NCBI GenBank assembly: GCA_013423325.1
Contig: BLJB01000816.1
Coordinates: 1 to 29,203 of the forward strand
Length of the DNA stretch: 29,203 nt
Direction: 5' to 3'
DNA from: Usnea hakonensis
Taxonomy: Eukaryota > Ascomycota > Lecanoromycetes > Lecanorales > Parmeliaceae
Numbering within the stretch: the stretch's first letter is position 1; each line of letters starts with the position of its first letter. Below, piece after piece: positions 1-14,300 of the stretch. Made by a program: the position numbers and the translations under genes. Under the pieces are notes generated by a model. That model did not search any database. It was not told where the DNA came from and saw only the letters and a program-made list of their open reading frames with translations.

Positions 1-1
1 G

Positions 2-256
2 CGTCTTAAGTATTAGAAGTATTATATCTAGGCCCCCTCCTAGTCTTATTAGTACTATAGGCGCGGTAGTCGCGTCCTGTTCTATTTCCGCGTCGTTATA
101 CCTCTCTTCCTCCGAAGGAGTGTCTCCCTCTGCGTCTATATCTAGCAGTGTCTCTTCCTTCCCTGGTTCCCTACCTATCGTGAATGGCGTCTCTTCATGT
201 TGGTTGTTGTACTTCATCTTTTCTTTCTTAATCTTTATTAATATCGATCTTTTCAT
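2..256 (-). CDS. Partial hypothetical ORF, 5' end only, runs off the left edge
   Basis: An open minus-strand frame of 85 codons starts at an ATG at 256-254 and stays open to the window edge. A TAG lies two codons upstream of this ATG, so the frame cannot extend further 5'. The product begins MKRSILIKIKKEKMKY and then becomes acidic (Glu/Asp-rich, with a SEEE stretch). A second Met at residue 14 is an alternative start. I recognise no domain. The stretch 77-257 keeps many CA and TG dinucleotides, unlike everything to its right, so this frame escaped RIP and the RIP boundary falls almost at the start codon. It may be the N-terminus of a host gene or of a transposon protein whose body lies left of the window. 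It could also be chance, because 85 codons in low-complexity sequence is weak evidence. Confidence 0.35.
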   Translation of the reverse strand, partial: MKRSILIKIKKEKMKYNNQHEETPFTIGREPGKEETLLDIDAEGDTPSEEERYNDAEIEQDATTAPIVLIRLGGGLDIILLILKT

Positions 257-843
257 ATTCTATACTTAGATTATAAGCCTAATATTATTTAAGTATCTAT
301 ATTATTATTTATTATTATTAGAGTTTATCTATAATTAGCGGAGAGTCTTTTAAATTATATAAAAGATTTAATTACCTCTTTAATTAAATCTTATCTAGTA
401 AATATACCCTCTTTATTATTATCTATATTAAAAGATTATAACGCTTTATTATATATTACTTTAATTAGTAGATTAATATTAATCTCCCCTATAATAATCT
501 ATTCTAATTAAAGAGTATTACTTTATAATAAATATAATTTATCTATTTTCTAATTAAGATTAAATTTAGAAATCTTTTAATATTTAACTCCTTAAACTAT
601 AAGATACTTATTAATATATTATATAAGGGAACTATTATTCTTTATATAAAATCTATATATAATATATAAATAAGATATTATAGTCTACTATACTAGATTA
701 TATTTATTATTAGATATATATTTACGTAATAAGGAGGTAATTATATTAAATATTATTAAAGATAAGCGCCTTTAACGGAGATCTTATTTAAGATAACGGG
801 GATCTTATACGCTATCGTAATTTTTTTTTAGAGGGGTTATAGG

Positions 844-963
844 GATTCTACTAGAGATTCTATTAGAGATTCTACTAAAGATTCTACTAGAGATTCTACT
901 AGAGATTCTACTAGAGATTCTACTAAAGATTCTACTAAAGATTCTACTAACGATTCTACTAGA
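844..963. repeat. 12-bp minisatellite, 10 units
   Basis: Ten tandem copies of a 12-bp unit close to GATTCTACTAGA, in exact register at 844, 856, 868 and so on to 952. Units differ mainly by A/G or C/T changes (ACTAGA, ACTAAA, ATTAGA, ACTAAC). The unit is four codons long: it would read Asp-Ser-Thr-Arg/Lys on the plus strand or Leu-Val-Glu-Ser on the minus strand. The minus reading ends in TAA just beyond the array, so this may be the repeated C-terminus of a decayed minus-strand protein. Confidence 0.9.
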
Positions 964-3705
964 AAATAGAGATTAAAAAGAAATATAAATAATAAATATA
1001 TAAATAAAATATATAGTAGAGCTTATAATTATACTTTTTAAAAAATTAAGTCTTACTTATATAAATCTAAAATAGAAGATATAGAAGTAATTTCTAAAAA
1101 AAAAAAATATTAGTATATAAATATTTTAGCGCTAACGCTATTATAATTAATAGAGAGATAGCTTAAACTCTAAATTATTATATTATAACTAAAAACTAAT
1201 TTAATTCTAATAAGCGTACTAGACTATTTATTAATAATAGCCCTAGATTTAGTATTAGAAAAGACTTCTAGAATTTCTTCTTTAATAAATATAGATATAT
1301 TTATATATTATCTAAAAAGCGTTTTTAGAGATTAAGTATATAGATCTAAAAAGTACTTAATAATATATTTATAATAGCGTAAAGTCTTTCTAAAAAAGGT
1401 AGAACTATATTTAGCGGCTCTAATAGAAGGAAAGTATAGTTCTAGAACCTTATTAACTCTTAACTTTATATATTTTAAACTAGTTAATTTTATAATAAAT
1501 AAATTAATAAGCTCTTATCTTAAAACTAATAGAGAGATATTTAGAAAAAGTCTATATATTTTAAAATAATAAGTACGTCCTTTCTCGATACTTATCTAAA
1601 GATTAATAGAGATCGAAAAAGTTAGGGTTAAAATTATAATAACTTAAATAAAAAAATTATTAAAAATAATAGAATATTTCTTTATATAATCTTTAAAAGC
1701 TAAAGCTAAATACTTATAAAAGAAGATAACTAATACTATATTATTATCTATAAATCTTTTATCTCTTTATAAATATATAATTTTAATCTACTAATAAAAG
1801 ATTTCTTTTATAATAAGATTAAATTATATATTATTACTTTAAATTTCTTTTATAAAAAAATAATTATTATTAGCCCTTTAATTTATTATCTATATAGAAA
1901 CTTTATATTAATAAGTACTCCTCTATAGACTTTTTATAATAGAGCCTCTATTATAATAGATAGCGGGAGTTTTAAGATAATAATAATATAATAAAAGTTA
2001 TATTTAATTAATCTAGAAATAAAGTATATCTTATATTTAAAAAAGTCTAGATAAGGAATATCTCTTACTTTAGTCTAAATATTACGCGTATTAATTAAGA
2101 TAGTAATTATATAATTTTAACTAGAATTTAAAAATCTTTTAGGGCTTTAATATAACTTAATAAAAAAATTCTCTATTAAGCTTTATAGATCTTAGCCTTT
2201 TTTAGGGGCTTAGACTATTAGTTAAAATAGTTTAACTTTAAAATCTAATACTTTACCCGCTAATCTACTTATTATAATTATAGCTTTATCTAGATTATTA
2301 TTTTTAGAATCTAAAACCTCGAGCTATAAAAATACCTTATTAATAAAATTAATATAAATATCTTTAAATAACTATAAATTACTAAAAGTAAGATTAGAAA
2401 ATATAGAATAATTTATCTATATATTAGAGAGTACTTAGGCCTTCTAATAGAAAGATAGTTAGTAAGTAAAAAGAGATAAAACTTTTTAATATAATATTAT
2501 TTTAAATATCTTAATAATATTTTTTTATAAAGCGCCTTTATCGCTATTAATAAAATAGATAATATATAAAAAGTTTTTAAACTCTAAATTAAAAGATTAA
2601 AATATAATTAAATTTTAACTAGTATTTTTAAATAATCCCTTAATCTCTAAATTATCTTTATAATAACTTTCTAATAATATTATATCCTCTTCTAATATCT
2701 TTATATAGCTAGAATCCTAATTATAATTAAATAGATTAATAAGATCCTCGCTTATAATCTCGCTTTTTAGAAAAAGGTAGCTACGATTACTAGAGCTTAT
2801 TAATATTAATTAAGATCTTAAAATAGGAGTATTTAATATAATTAAAATAATAATATTATTTTTAGCTTTTTCTAGCTTATTAGTAATCTCTCTAATCTTC
2901 TTATATAATCTAAAATAAAAACGGATTATTATATATATATATAAATAATATATTTATTTATAATATTTTAAGGTAAAAGATTTTTTAAATATAAAGTACT
3001 TAAGAGTCGAAAATAATTTAATTCTAAATAAAAGTTAATAGATATATATAAAATAAATATATAATTAAACTTATTATAATATTTAATAAAGCCTTTATTT
3101 CTAAGTAGTTATTTTAAGAGCGAGAGTAAGATTAGCTATAATTAGTAATAAACTTTAAGGGGTATTTAACTAGTCTTTCTTATAATAACTTAAAGGCGAG
3201 TTTATTATAATTAACTAAATACTAAAAATATATATAAATAGTAGTTAATATAAATTAAGTATATTTATAAGAACGGATTATTAGCTTTATAGACGAGCTT
3301 AAAAGAGAAGAAATAAAATATAGTAGAAATATAAATTAAAAAATATAAAAAGGACCTTAAATAAAGATAAAATAATAACGAATAAATTAATAGACTATAG
3401 ATTAATCTTAAAAGTTTCGAAATACTTAATAAGAGAGATAAGAGAGTACTAAATCTATAATAAAAAATATAATAGTAAATTAAAAAAAAAATAGAAATAA
3501 GAGTAGATAATATTAAATAAATATAGAAGATAAGTTATTATAAATTATAGAGATAAATTATAGTAATAAGCTAAACTAAATATACTATCTAACGCCTTTC
3601 TAAGAGTTTTAAGAAGAATACTTAGTATAAAATACTATAGATCTATATAAAGATATATAGAGAGAATTTATAGGCTTAGAAATATCTCTAATAAAATCTA
3701 TTATA

Positions 3706-3868
3706 AATCTATATAAAGATCTATATAAAGATCTATATAAAGATCTATATAAAGATCTATATAAAAATTTAATAAACGATATAAGCTTTTAAATAAATTA
3801 TTAGAAAGGTCTTTAGAAAATTCTATTATAAATATTTATAAAGATCTATATAAAGATCTAAATAAAGA
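3706..3868. repeat. 12-bp AT-rich tandem repeat in two blocks
   Basis: A unit close to GATCTATATAAA is repeated in tandem at about 3706-3767 and again at about 3831-3868, separated by about 60 bp of unrelated sequence. A single related unit occurs near 3650. The unit length is a multiple of three, but no coding frame can be defended here. Confidence 0.85.
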
Positions 3869-4754
3869 TTTAGTAAGAGGCGCTAGAGAGTAGCCGCCTA
3901 AACTAAAATATATAGATAAAGAATACTATTATAAAAATATATAAATAGTTAAATTAAAGTATATAATACTATATTCTAAAGTCCTTTTAACTTAATACCC
4001 GCTAAAAGATAATTAATATAATAATAAAAAGATAAAATACTTAAATAGATTTTATATTACGCGTTTTCCTTATAGATATATAAGCGACGCGACCCCTATA
4101 AATTAGATAAATATATATTATACTTAATTAAACTATTACTAATATTTTTATAGATATCTTAAAGTTAAGTTTAATCTATTAGTAAAATATCTATTTCTCT
4201 TATTCCTCGAATCTTACTCCCTTTCTACTAGAAAGGACCCCTAGAGCCTAATAAGTCTATATAATCTATAATATCGACTTTATTACTAACTCTACTTTAA
4301 TATAGCGCCTTTTAATTAAGTTACTCTATAGTATTTAATCTCTATTAGATTATAAAGAACTAGAAGCCTTATAGACTTAATCTCTTATTTATAAAGAACG
4401 CGAATCCTCTTCTATATTATAGATTAGATAGGGTTTATATACGGAAGTTATAAAATATAAAGTAGATCTATATTAAAATTAAGGGGAAATAGAAAGAGGG
4501 TTATTTATATTATTAAAATAAAGGCTAAAGAGAATACTAATTCTATAATTTCTTAATAAGATCTTACTTCGTTTCCTCCGTAGACCTTAGTAACGATTTA
4601 ATATAGACGTAATATTTAGGCGTAGAAGAAATATTTATTATACTAATAAAAAGAAAAGGTATATAATTATTTATCTAATATACCCTTATCTATTAAAGCT
4701 TTATATAATATATAATAAATAATAATAGTCTATCCTATTTTATCTAGCCTCTAT

Positions 4755-4990
4755 TTACTTTATATATTTTATATACTTCGTATACTTCGTATATTTTATA
4801 TACTTCGTATAGCTTTATACTTATAAAATAATAGATTATAAAAATTAATAAATACTATTATATTTACTTTTTATATAGCTAGTTATATACTTCTTATATA
4901 GCTAGTTATATACTTCTTATATAGCTATTTAGAAGCTTATTTATATACTTTTTATATAGCTAGTTATATACTTTCTATATAGCGATTTTT
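4755..4990. repeat. Short AT-rich tandem repeats, about 10 bp and 23 bp
   Basis: The left part (about 4755-4812) alternates units close to ATACTTCGTAT and ATATTTTATAT with a period of about 10 bp. The right part (about 4867-4985) has four imperfect copies of a 23-bp unit beginning CTTATATAGCTAGTTATATA, the third one disrupted. No gene is visible around them. Confidence 0.8.
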
Positions 4991-5939
4991 TAGAAACTAA
5001 TTTATATATAATAATAGACCCCGAAACCTAGTAATACTACTATAGTATAGTAATTAATACTAGTAAGGCCCCTAGTTTAATCCCTTCTAGTATCTAAAAA
5101 AGACTTTTTATAATAAAAAAGAAATATTTATACTAAAAATATTATACTAAAATAATATATTAAGATAAATTAATATAAAAACTTTCTAAAAATACCCTAA
5201 TACCTTATTTTATATAGTATACTACTTACTAAACTACTACTAATAACTAAAAAATAGGCTTCCTACTAATTTTTTTTAGTCTAAAAGTATTATAGATTAT
5301 ATTTCGAGTATTATAAATAGAATACGCTATATTACGCTCTCCGCTATTATAATAGTAATAGTAGTACTTTATATAATACTCTATTCTATATTCTTTATAT
5401 AGGATAATAGATTATAAAATAGAATAATACTACTATAGTATTATAGTTACTACTAGTAAATACTTATCTAACTAATCTCTAGCTAGGAGTAGTTATCGAG
5501 ACTATATAGTTTTAGAGTTAATTAGCTAACTCGAGTCTTAGATAAATAAATAAAATAGGGTATAAACTTAAAAATAAATATAGAGAATAATATATATCGG
5601 CTTTATTTATATATATTATATTAAATTTAATATAATTATAGCTGTTTAGAAGCGTACTAGTAATAATATTAATTAGAATTATAAATATTATAATATTAAT
5701 AAGAGTATATAAGAGAGTCGTATCTTATCCTATAACCTCCTATTATATTATACGAATCTTAGCTTAGCTATTATCTATCTCCTCTATCTAGAATAAATTA
5801 GGGGCTATATTAAGAAGATCTTATAAATAATTATAAATTAAATAGATTTATAATTCTATTAATAAATAATCTACTATTATACTACTATTAATATTACTAG
5901 TAGTAGTAGCTTTCTTTATAGATAGATATTATTTATCTA

Positions 5940-8900
5940 ATAGAGGGAAAGAAGAGGTAGAATTAGAGATATAAAGAGTAAAGTAGAAGGCTTAATTAAT
6001 ATTTATAAGCTATAATATAGATTATAATTATAAAGTTTAGATAAAAATTAAAACGAAGTATTATTTGCTTTTATATTTAAATTATATACTTTCTATTATT
6101 AATCTAGCCTAGATCTATAGTAGAATCTATAGTAGAATCTATAATAGAATCTATTTAGGCGCGGGGAATAAAGCTCGATAACGCTACTAGATAAAGTTAA
6201 TAAATATATATTATTAATATATCTCCTCTCGCTTATTAGCCTTTTTATCTTTATTCTTATTATTATTTCTATCTTTATTCTTATTATCCTTTCTATCTTT
6301 ATTTATATTATTATTTTTACCTTATATAGCTATATTATCTATATTCTAGAATATATCTATAATAAAGCCGGATTTAGAATATTATTTAGTATTAATTTTA
6401 ATTTTAATATCTATATTAATTTTAAAGATATAAAAGAAGATATTCTTAATCTACCCCTATCTATAATATCTTTTAGAGATCTATTATAATTATTTACTAT
6501 TATATATAGATTTATATAAGATAATTACGATTTTATATTATAAGTTTATATTTATTTTTAGAATTAATTTTAAGTCTATTAATATATCTAGTTCCTTAAT
6601 ACCCTCGAGGATATTTCAATCTATAAACGCGTTAATAGTATCTTTACGCCTAGATATCGAACTATAGTATATATAAGGCTTTCGTCGAAACGTAATATAA
6701 ATTTAAAGATACTATATAAGAGAGGAGGTTATTAGTTAATAATAATAAAAGGAAATATATTAGACTCTATTAAATACTACTATATTTATATATAAGTTAA
6801 GGGTAGAGTATTAACTTACTCTTTTAATAATAAGAATTATCTTTAAAAATAAGCTTATAATAATAGCGCGCTTATTATAATACTTTTTAAAAATATATAT
6901 AATAGTACTAAGCTTTAGATTACTAGCTATAATAAAATTATAGTAAATATTTATAAAGTAGTTCTACTTAATTCGACTATTAGCGCCTATATACTTATTA
7001 TTAATTCTAAAATTAATCTATTTAAACCTATTTTTTATTAATATAGAAATCTCCTTTAAGATAAGCTTTATAAAGTATAAAAGATTATTATATATCTAAA
7101 ATATACGAGCTTAATAAAAGATACTTTTAATTTCTAGAATTATTAATTAGTTTAAATATTATCTTATATAAATATTACTATACTAATTAATATTCTAAGT
7201 TATCTATATCTTTCTAAAGAGTTATATATTAGTAGTCTTCTAGTTTAATAATACTTTAATATAAATAGCTTTAAAGTTTTTAGAAAATAATATATAGATA
7301 TTATTAAAGTAGAAAGCTAGTAGCTCGATAAATTAATCTCTACTTTATCTAGTATTTTTATAATAATAAAGGAGGATATAGAGTAGATTAATAGTAAAAA
7401 GCTTAACTACTACCTTAACTTTCTATATAATAATTAGATTTACGCGATCTTTCTATTTTTAATATTTTATAATAGCTATCTTTATTTTTTTAAGCTTTAT
7501 AAAAAAAAGAGTATAATATAGATATATTTTTAGATCCTATAATTTAAAGCCTATAATATTAATAGCTATCTCGATATTAATTAGATTAGAGTAGATTATA
7601 ATATCTAATATACTAATAATCTAAAATTATAAGCTAGGCCTATCGTCCTTTATTTATCTAATAAATTATTAGAATCTATTTTAAGGTATACGGGTTTTAT
7701 ATATCTTATCTACTATAAATATCTCTATATAGAGTTAATTAATAAAGTACTTTTCTTTCTATATTTATTTTTTCTCTATCTATTAATAGATATACTCCTC
7801 CTAAAATATTAACCCGATCTTAGAGCTCTATAACTATTATATTATTATAATCTAGATAGATATACTTTTAGAAGATAGTATATTTATATATTTTAGTAAA
7901 TCGTTTTTTTAGGTCTTTAATATAGTAACCTCTATATTTTAAAATATTTATAATTTTTTAAAATCTCTATATTTTAATCTACCGCCTAATAAAGCTATAT
8001 ATTTACTAATAAGAGTAATATCTAGCTTTTTAAAATTAATTACTCTATAGAGCGTTTTCTACTAATAGTCTATATTATTAAATAATATAATAAAGTAGAT
8101 TAGACTATTAATTAGATAATAGAAAATAAAAAGAGAGTCCGGCTCGTATAAATAATATATAAACTATTAATATATAGTACTAACTATAGAGTATATATTA
8201 TCTAGTTAAGCCTTCTAGAAATAATATTATTTAGATAGATATTTATTAATATAGATTTTTTAATACCTTAACTATAATTAGTATTTAAAGATTATAAGAC
8301 TAATATTAATAAACGTCTATAAGAAGATACTTAATTAGTATTTAAATTAAAGTATAATTTAATTTATCTTATCTTATTAAACTCTATCTCGTCTTTTAGT
8401 AGATTATTATAAAAGTTATCCCGCCCTATATTTATTAGAGCGAGGATATATATTATATATTATTACTAATAAAAAAGGGCTTCCTTTATACTAGATAGTA
8501 ACTATTTTATATATCTAAATATCTTATTAAAATTAATATTAATAAATAAAGTTGATTCTTCCTACTCTTAATTAACTATATATTTATAGATCTAACTATT
8601 TATACTTACTATTATTCTAGAAGAGGATTAGGCCCGATATTAATTAAATAAAAAGTAGTAGTATTTATTATATATCTAGATCCCCCTTATCGACTTTACT
8701 ACGCTTAATAGAGTTAAAAATATTATCGGGTTTATAATCTAATAGAATATAGCGGAAATTAATTAATAAAGATTTAGACTCTAATATAGTACCTTTATTA
8801 TAATCTAAAAAATATTTAATAAGCGCTCGATTTTTCGAAAAGAAAGTAGTATCTAATAATATATTAATTATTTTATTTTCTATCCTTTTTTCTAAGCTCT

Positions 8901-11330
8901 ACTTATATATCTTCCTATCTATTAAAGGGTTATTATTAATATTATTAGACCTCCTTTTAGACTCTATCTTATAGAGAAGTTAGCCTTAAAGACGTAGAAT
9001 AAGATAAATATTAGAATTAATAAACTATAACGAGATAAGACTAGAGGAGGCTTAACTAAGCAGGTCTAATCTAAAGATTTCTAGTATATAGCTTAACTTT
9101 AAAGCTCCTTAAATAAATAAATATATAAAGTATATATTCTATATTAAGATTAATAATTTAGAGGCTTATAATTAAATTAATAAATAAGAATACTTATTTT
9201 ATATTAAGTTTATAGCTTTATAAATAAGATCCTTATTTACTTTACGCGCTAATTAGATATAGATTCTAAAAGTAGAAAGATAACTAACTAAGCTTATCTT
9301 AAAACTTTATAAAAATAGTAAATATATTTTTCTTATACTAGCGAGTATAGCTAATATTAATTATTATATCTTTATTAATCTATAACGCGAAATCTCCCTT
9401 AACTATTTAATATCTAAGATATTAATTACTAAAATTAAAAAATATATTATATTCTATAAGCTTTTATATAAGGGTTTCTAGATATATTTATAATATTTTA
9501 AAATTATTCTATATAGAAGATTTATTTAGTTATAATTAATTTATAATAAGCTTTATATATAGTATAGTAAAACTATTATAGTATAAATAATAATTAAATT
9601 CGAAATCTTTTAAAAGCGGAGTAGAGCTAGGACGTTTAAATATTAATTATAGAATAACTAAAGTATATAGACTAGATAAAGGGTAAGAGAAATCTAAAGG
9701 TTAAAGAGTTATTATTACTAATAAAAAATAAGAGCTCTCTAAAAGTTAAAGAATTACTAATAAATAAATATAAATCTTATTAAAATTAGTATAATAGTCT
9801 TATATACTTTTTATTTAGACGAGTACTTTATTAACCTTTATACTTATTCTAGTACTAGCTATATAGATAAAGATTTATATATATATATTATAAATAAATA
9901 CTAGATAGCCCTAAATATTAAGGTCTATAATAAAGTCTCAAAATAATTTATAAATAATATTATTACGCTTCTTTTTTAGAGACGTTTTTCTAAGTCTTAT
10001 ACTAATAGATAATATAGAGTAAAAATTATAAGTCTTAATTAATTTCTTTATCTTAGAGAAAAGAGTACTAATCCTATTATTACTTAATATTAAATAGATA
10101 ATTTTAATCTTAACTTTAATAATTAATAGTAGTAATACGCTATAATTATAACTAGAAGTAGATAAGACTATTATTAAAGATAAAATATTTATAAGTTATA
10201 CTTATAAATAAGGGTAACTAAAGAGTTAAGAGAAAAGTAATAAAAAATATTTTAATTAATATTTTCTAAAGTACTATACTTATAATAGAAATAACTAAGT
10301 ATAATAGTAAAGATATAATAAGAGTAGTAATAGAGAGAAAGATATATAGTACCTTTAATATAATAATAAATTAATAGAGATATAGAGCTCGATAGAGGTA
10401 AAAAGCTATAAAAGAAGTTAATTTCATTATAAAAAAAATATAAAAATAATAATAAAAGACTATTACGAGTAAAATAAAAATAATACTAGTAATAGAATTA
10501 TATTATTCCTTTAATATTAAGATAGATAGATATATAATTTATATATACTTTATAGAAAGATATAAAGGCCTAAGACTAAAAAAGGGGGGAGTAAAGTATA
10601 GTTATAATAATAAAAATACTTTTTAGATACTATATAGATCTAGAGTAAGGCTTAGATAAATCTTTTATAAAAATCTCCTAGTATAGTAACTACCTCTACT
10701 ATATATATAAGGGATCTATAAAAGATTTATAAAAGATTTATAAAAGATCTATAAAAGATTTATAAAGTATTTATAAAAGATTTATAAAATATTTATTTAA
10801 GATCTTTTATTAGTCTTCCTAATATAATAGTATATTATTTATAGAATAATAAGAGATCTATAAAAAATATTATAAAGTTATAAAATAGATCTTTTTAAGT
10901 CTCCTTTTAAAGTACCTATAAATATTATAAAGATTTAAGATTAATCTTTCTAAGGCCCTTTCTATAGCGCTAATATATATATATAAATCGTAGTTAATTA
11001 TATAATAATATATCTCCTCTAAACTCGCTATCCTAACGTCTTTTATTTACTATTATATATATAACTACCCTTTTATTAATACTAAATCTATAGTAAATAT
11101 TATAGTATATTTAGAATACTAAACGCTTTACGCTAATTACCTCTATTTTTTATTCTACTATTTATCTTCCTAACTACGAACTCTATATATAATAACTCCG
11201 GTATAAGAGGATATACGAGCTAGATTCTAGATATACTAAAATATATATAAAGATAATAATAATTTTTTTATACTATATAGTATATCTTCTCTATATTTAT
11301 TATATATTAAATCTATAGCCCTTACTAAGT
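5940..11330. repeat. Copy A of a ~5.3 kb dispersed repeat, RIP-saturated
   Basis: This segment aligns co-linearly with 11395-15278 plus 23119-24480. Anchors shared by the two copies include GCCGG at 6367 and 11806, CTATAAACGCGTTAATAG at 6621 and 12060, CCCGCCCTATATTTATTA near 8420 and 13859, and a 3' block at about 11040-11320 and 24185-24470. The offset falls smoothly from about 5440 to about 5310 once the inserted Ty3 element is removed. Differences between the copies are mostly C/T and G/A. I saw no LTRs or terminal inverted repeats, and no protein family is recognisable after RIP; all frames contain many TAA/TAG. Ends are approximate. It is probably a transposable element, but a segmental tandem duplication of other DNA is possible. 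Confidence 0.85.
10713..10800. repeat. 11-bp tandem repeat near the right end of copy A
   Basis: Eight units of 11 bp close to GATTTATAAAA (variants GATCTATAAAA and TATTTATAAAA) start at 10713, 10724, 10735 and so on. The matching place in copy B (about 23880-24095) has a different pattern rich in AGATCT, so the array evolved separately in the two copies. Confidence 0.85.
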
Positions 11331-14300
11331 AATTAAAGTAGTTAAAAATACTAGATAGATATAATTAGCTCTTCTAATAATATTAAATAGTAAGATATAT
11401 ATAGATAGAAGCTAGATATTAAGAGGATAAATAGATAAAGAGTATTAAAATAAGAAGTATATAATATAGACTATATTTATAATATATAAATAAAATAAAT
11501 AATAAAGTATTATTAGCTTTTATAATTATAACTATATATATAGAATTTTATTTATCTACTATAAATCTTATTTAAGATCTATAGTAGAATCTATCTAGCT
11601 ACTAGAAAAAAGGATCGATAATACTAAATAATCTATTAAATATATATTATTAGAATATATTCTTACTAATACTACTATTTATCTTATCTCTATTATTTCT
11701 AGCTTTAATAGTATCTTTGTATCCGCTATTATTAATATTATTATTATTAACGTCTTCTATTCCTATAGCGTCGGTATTAATATTTATAAATATATTAATA
11801 AAGAAGCCGGACTTATTCTTTTATTTAATATCGACTTTAGACTCGATATCTATATTAATATAGACGATATAGTAGAAGATATCTTAATTCTACCACTATC
11901 TATAATATCTTTTTAGAATTTATTAAGCGAGTTTAGCGTTATATATAGATTTATATAAAATAATTATAGTTCTATATTATAGATTTATATCTATCCCTAG
12001 AATTAACTTTAACTTTATTAATATATCTAGTAGCTTTTTACCCTCGGGGATCCCTTAATCTATAAACGCGTTAATAGTCTCTCTACGCTTAATAGCCGAG
12101 TTATAATATATATAAGATCTACGTTAAAGTATAATATAAGTTCGAAAATATTATATAAGAGAAATAATTATTAGTTAATTATAATAAAAGAAAATATATT
12201 AGACTCTATTATATATTACTATATTTATATATATATTATAAAATAAGTATTAACTTACTCTTTTAATAATAAGGATTATCTCTAAAAAGGAGTTTATAAT
12301 AATAGTAGACTAATAATAATATTTCTAGAGAATTATAATAATAGCCTTAAGCTTTAAACTATTTTTAGAAATAGATTTATAATAGATATCTATAAAAGAT
12401 CTCGATTTAAGTTATCTATTACTATCTATATATTTATTCTTAATTTTAAGACTAGTTTATCTAAACGCTTTATTATATAAGATAGGGATTATCCTAATAA
12501 TAAATTTAATAATATATAGAAAATTACTATATACGTGAAATATATAAGATTAATAGAAAATACTACTAGTTTTTAGAATAATTAAATATTCTAAATATTA
12601 TTTTATAAAGTTTTTAATATATCTATTACTATCCTAATTTTTCTATGCCTTTTTAAAGGTTTCTATATTTCGGGCCCTTTAGTCTAATAATACTCTAGTA
12701 TAAATAGCTTTAGAGTCTTTAAAAAATTATATATAAATAATTTTAAAATATAATATTAATAGCTTTAATAGTTATTCTCTACTCTATCTAATATTCTTAT
12801 AATAATAAAGGAGGATAAGGGGTAAATTAGTAATAAAAAGCCTAACTACTATCTTAATCTTCTATATAATATTTAGGCCTACGTAATACTTTAAATCTTA
12901 ACGCTTTATAATAGCTATCTTTATTTTTTTAAGCTATATAAAGAAAAGAGTATAATATAGATATATATTCTTATTCTATATTTTAAAGCTTATAATATTA
13001 ATAGCTATCTTAATATTAAGCGGGTTAAAGTAGATTATAGTACCCGATATATTAATAATCTAAAATTATAGTTAGGGCCTAGCGTCTTTTATTTATCTAA
13101 TAAACCTCTAGAGGTTATTATAATATATATAGATTTTATATATCTCGTCTATAATAAAAAACTTTATATAGAGTTAATTAATATAGTATATTTTCTTTAT
13201 TACTTTTTTATACTTTATCTATTAACGAGTATACTTCTCTATAAATAATAATCTAATCTAGATATTCTATAACTACTATATTATTATAATCTAGATAGAT
13301 ATACTTTAGAGAGATAGTATATTTATATATTCTAGTAAAATATTTCTTTAGGCCTTTAGAAACTAGATATCTAAACTTCGAACTATCCGAATTCTTTACT
13401 AAAGATCTTAGCTAAGGCCTCTATCTAATAGAGATAAATATTTATTAATAATAATAATATCTAGCTTTTTAAGATTAATTATTTTATTAAATATTTTTTA
13501 CTAATAGTCTAAATTATTATTTAGTATAATAAAGAAGGTTAGACTATTAGTTAAATAATAAGAAGTAAAGGGGGAGTTTAACTTATATAAATATTATATA
13601 AACTATTTAAAGGCGATATTAATTATAGAATATATATCGCTAGATTAAGCCTCTAAAGAATAATATTATTTAGGTAAATATTTATTAATACGAATTTTTT
13701 AATATCTTAGCTATAATTAATATTTAAAAATTATAAGGCCGATACTAATAAATATCTATAAAGAGATAATTAGTTAGTATTTAAATTAGAGTATAATTTA
13801 ATTTATCTTATTTTATTAAGCTCTATTTTATCTTTTAGTAATCTACTATATAGATTATCCCGCCCTATATTTATTAAGGCGAGGGTATATATTATATACT
13901 ATTATTAATAAAAGAGGGCTTTCTTTATTTCTAATAATAGCTACTTAACGCTTCTAGATATCTTATTAAAATCTAAGCTAATAAATAAAATTAATAACTC
14001 CTATTCTTAATTTAATATATATTTATAGACCTAACTATCTATACTTACTACTATTTTAGAATAATATTAGACTCGAGACTAATTAAATAGAAAGAAGTAT
14101 TTACTATATATCTAGATCCCCCTTATTAACTTTACTATACTTAATAGAGTTAAGGGTATTATCGAGTTAATTCTTTAATAGAATATACTAAAATTTAATT
14201 AATCTAGTTCTAAACTCTAATCTAGTATCCTCTTTATAGGCCGAGAGATATTTAGTATATACTTTATTTAAAGGAAATAATTTATTATTTAATACTATTA

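Larger units (their letters stand above)
257..5940. other. RIP-saturated AT-rich DNA, no readable gene
   Basis: This stretch contains essentially no CA or TG, and all six frames are cut by TAA and TAG. It is probably one or more old transposable elements, but I could not place element ends, LTRs or terminal inverted repeats, and I recognise no protein family on either strand. A slightly GC-richer patch lies at 765-840. Purine-rich + strand sequence at about 3290-3560 hints at former coding, but nothing can be named. The tandem repeats inside it are listed separately. Confidence 0.8.

Noticed and set aside
3706..3868. Regular direct repeats as a CRISPR-like array
   Set aside because: Units are contiguous with no unique spacers, and the sequence is eukaryotic, RIP-type DNA.
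5031..5462. Similar segments around AATACTACTATAGTAT at about 5031 and 5428 as LTRs
   Set aside because: Similarity covers only about 35 bp of simple TA-rich sequence, with no internal element features or target duplication.
5880..5909. TACTACTA/TAGTAGTA inverted repeat as a terminal inverted repeat of copy A
   Set aside because: Very short, low complexity, and no partner at the other end of copy A.
7540..14160. Naming copies A and B as a helicase, LINE or Starship-type element
   Set aside because: Plausible residues between stops can be read on both strands, but no diagnostic motif survived; any family name would be a guess.
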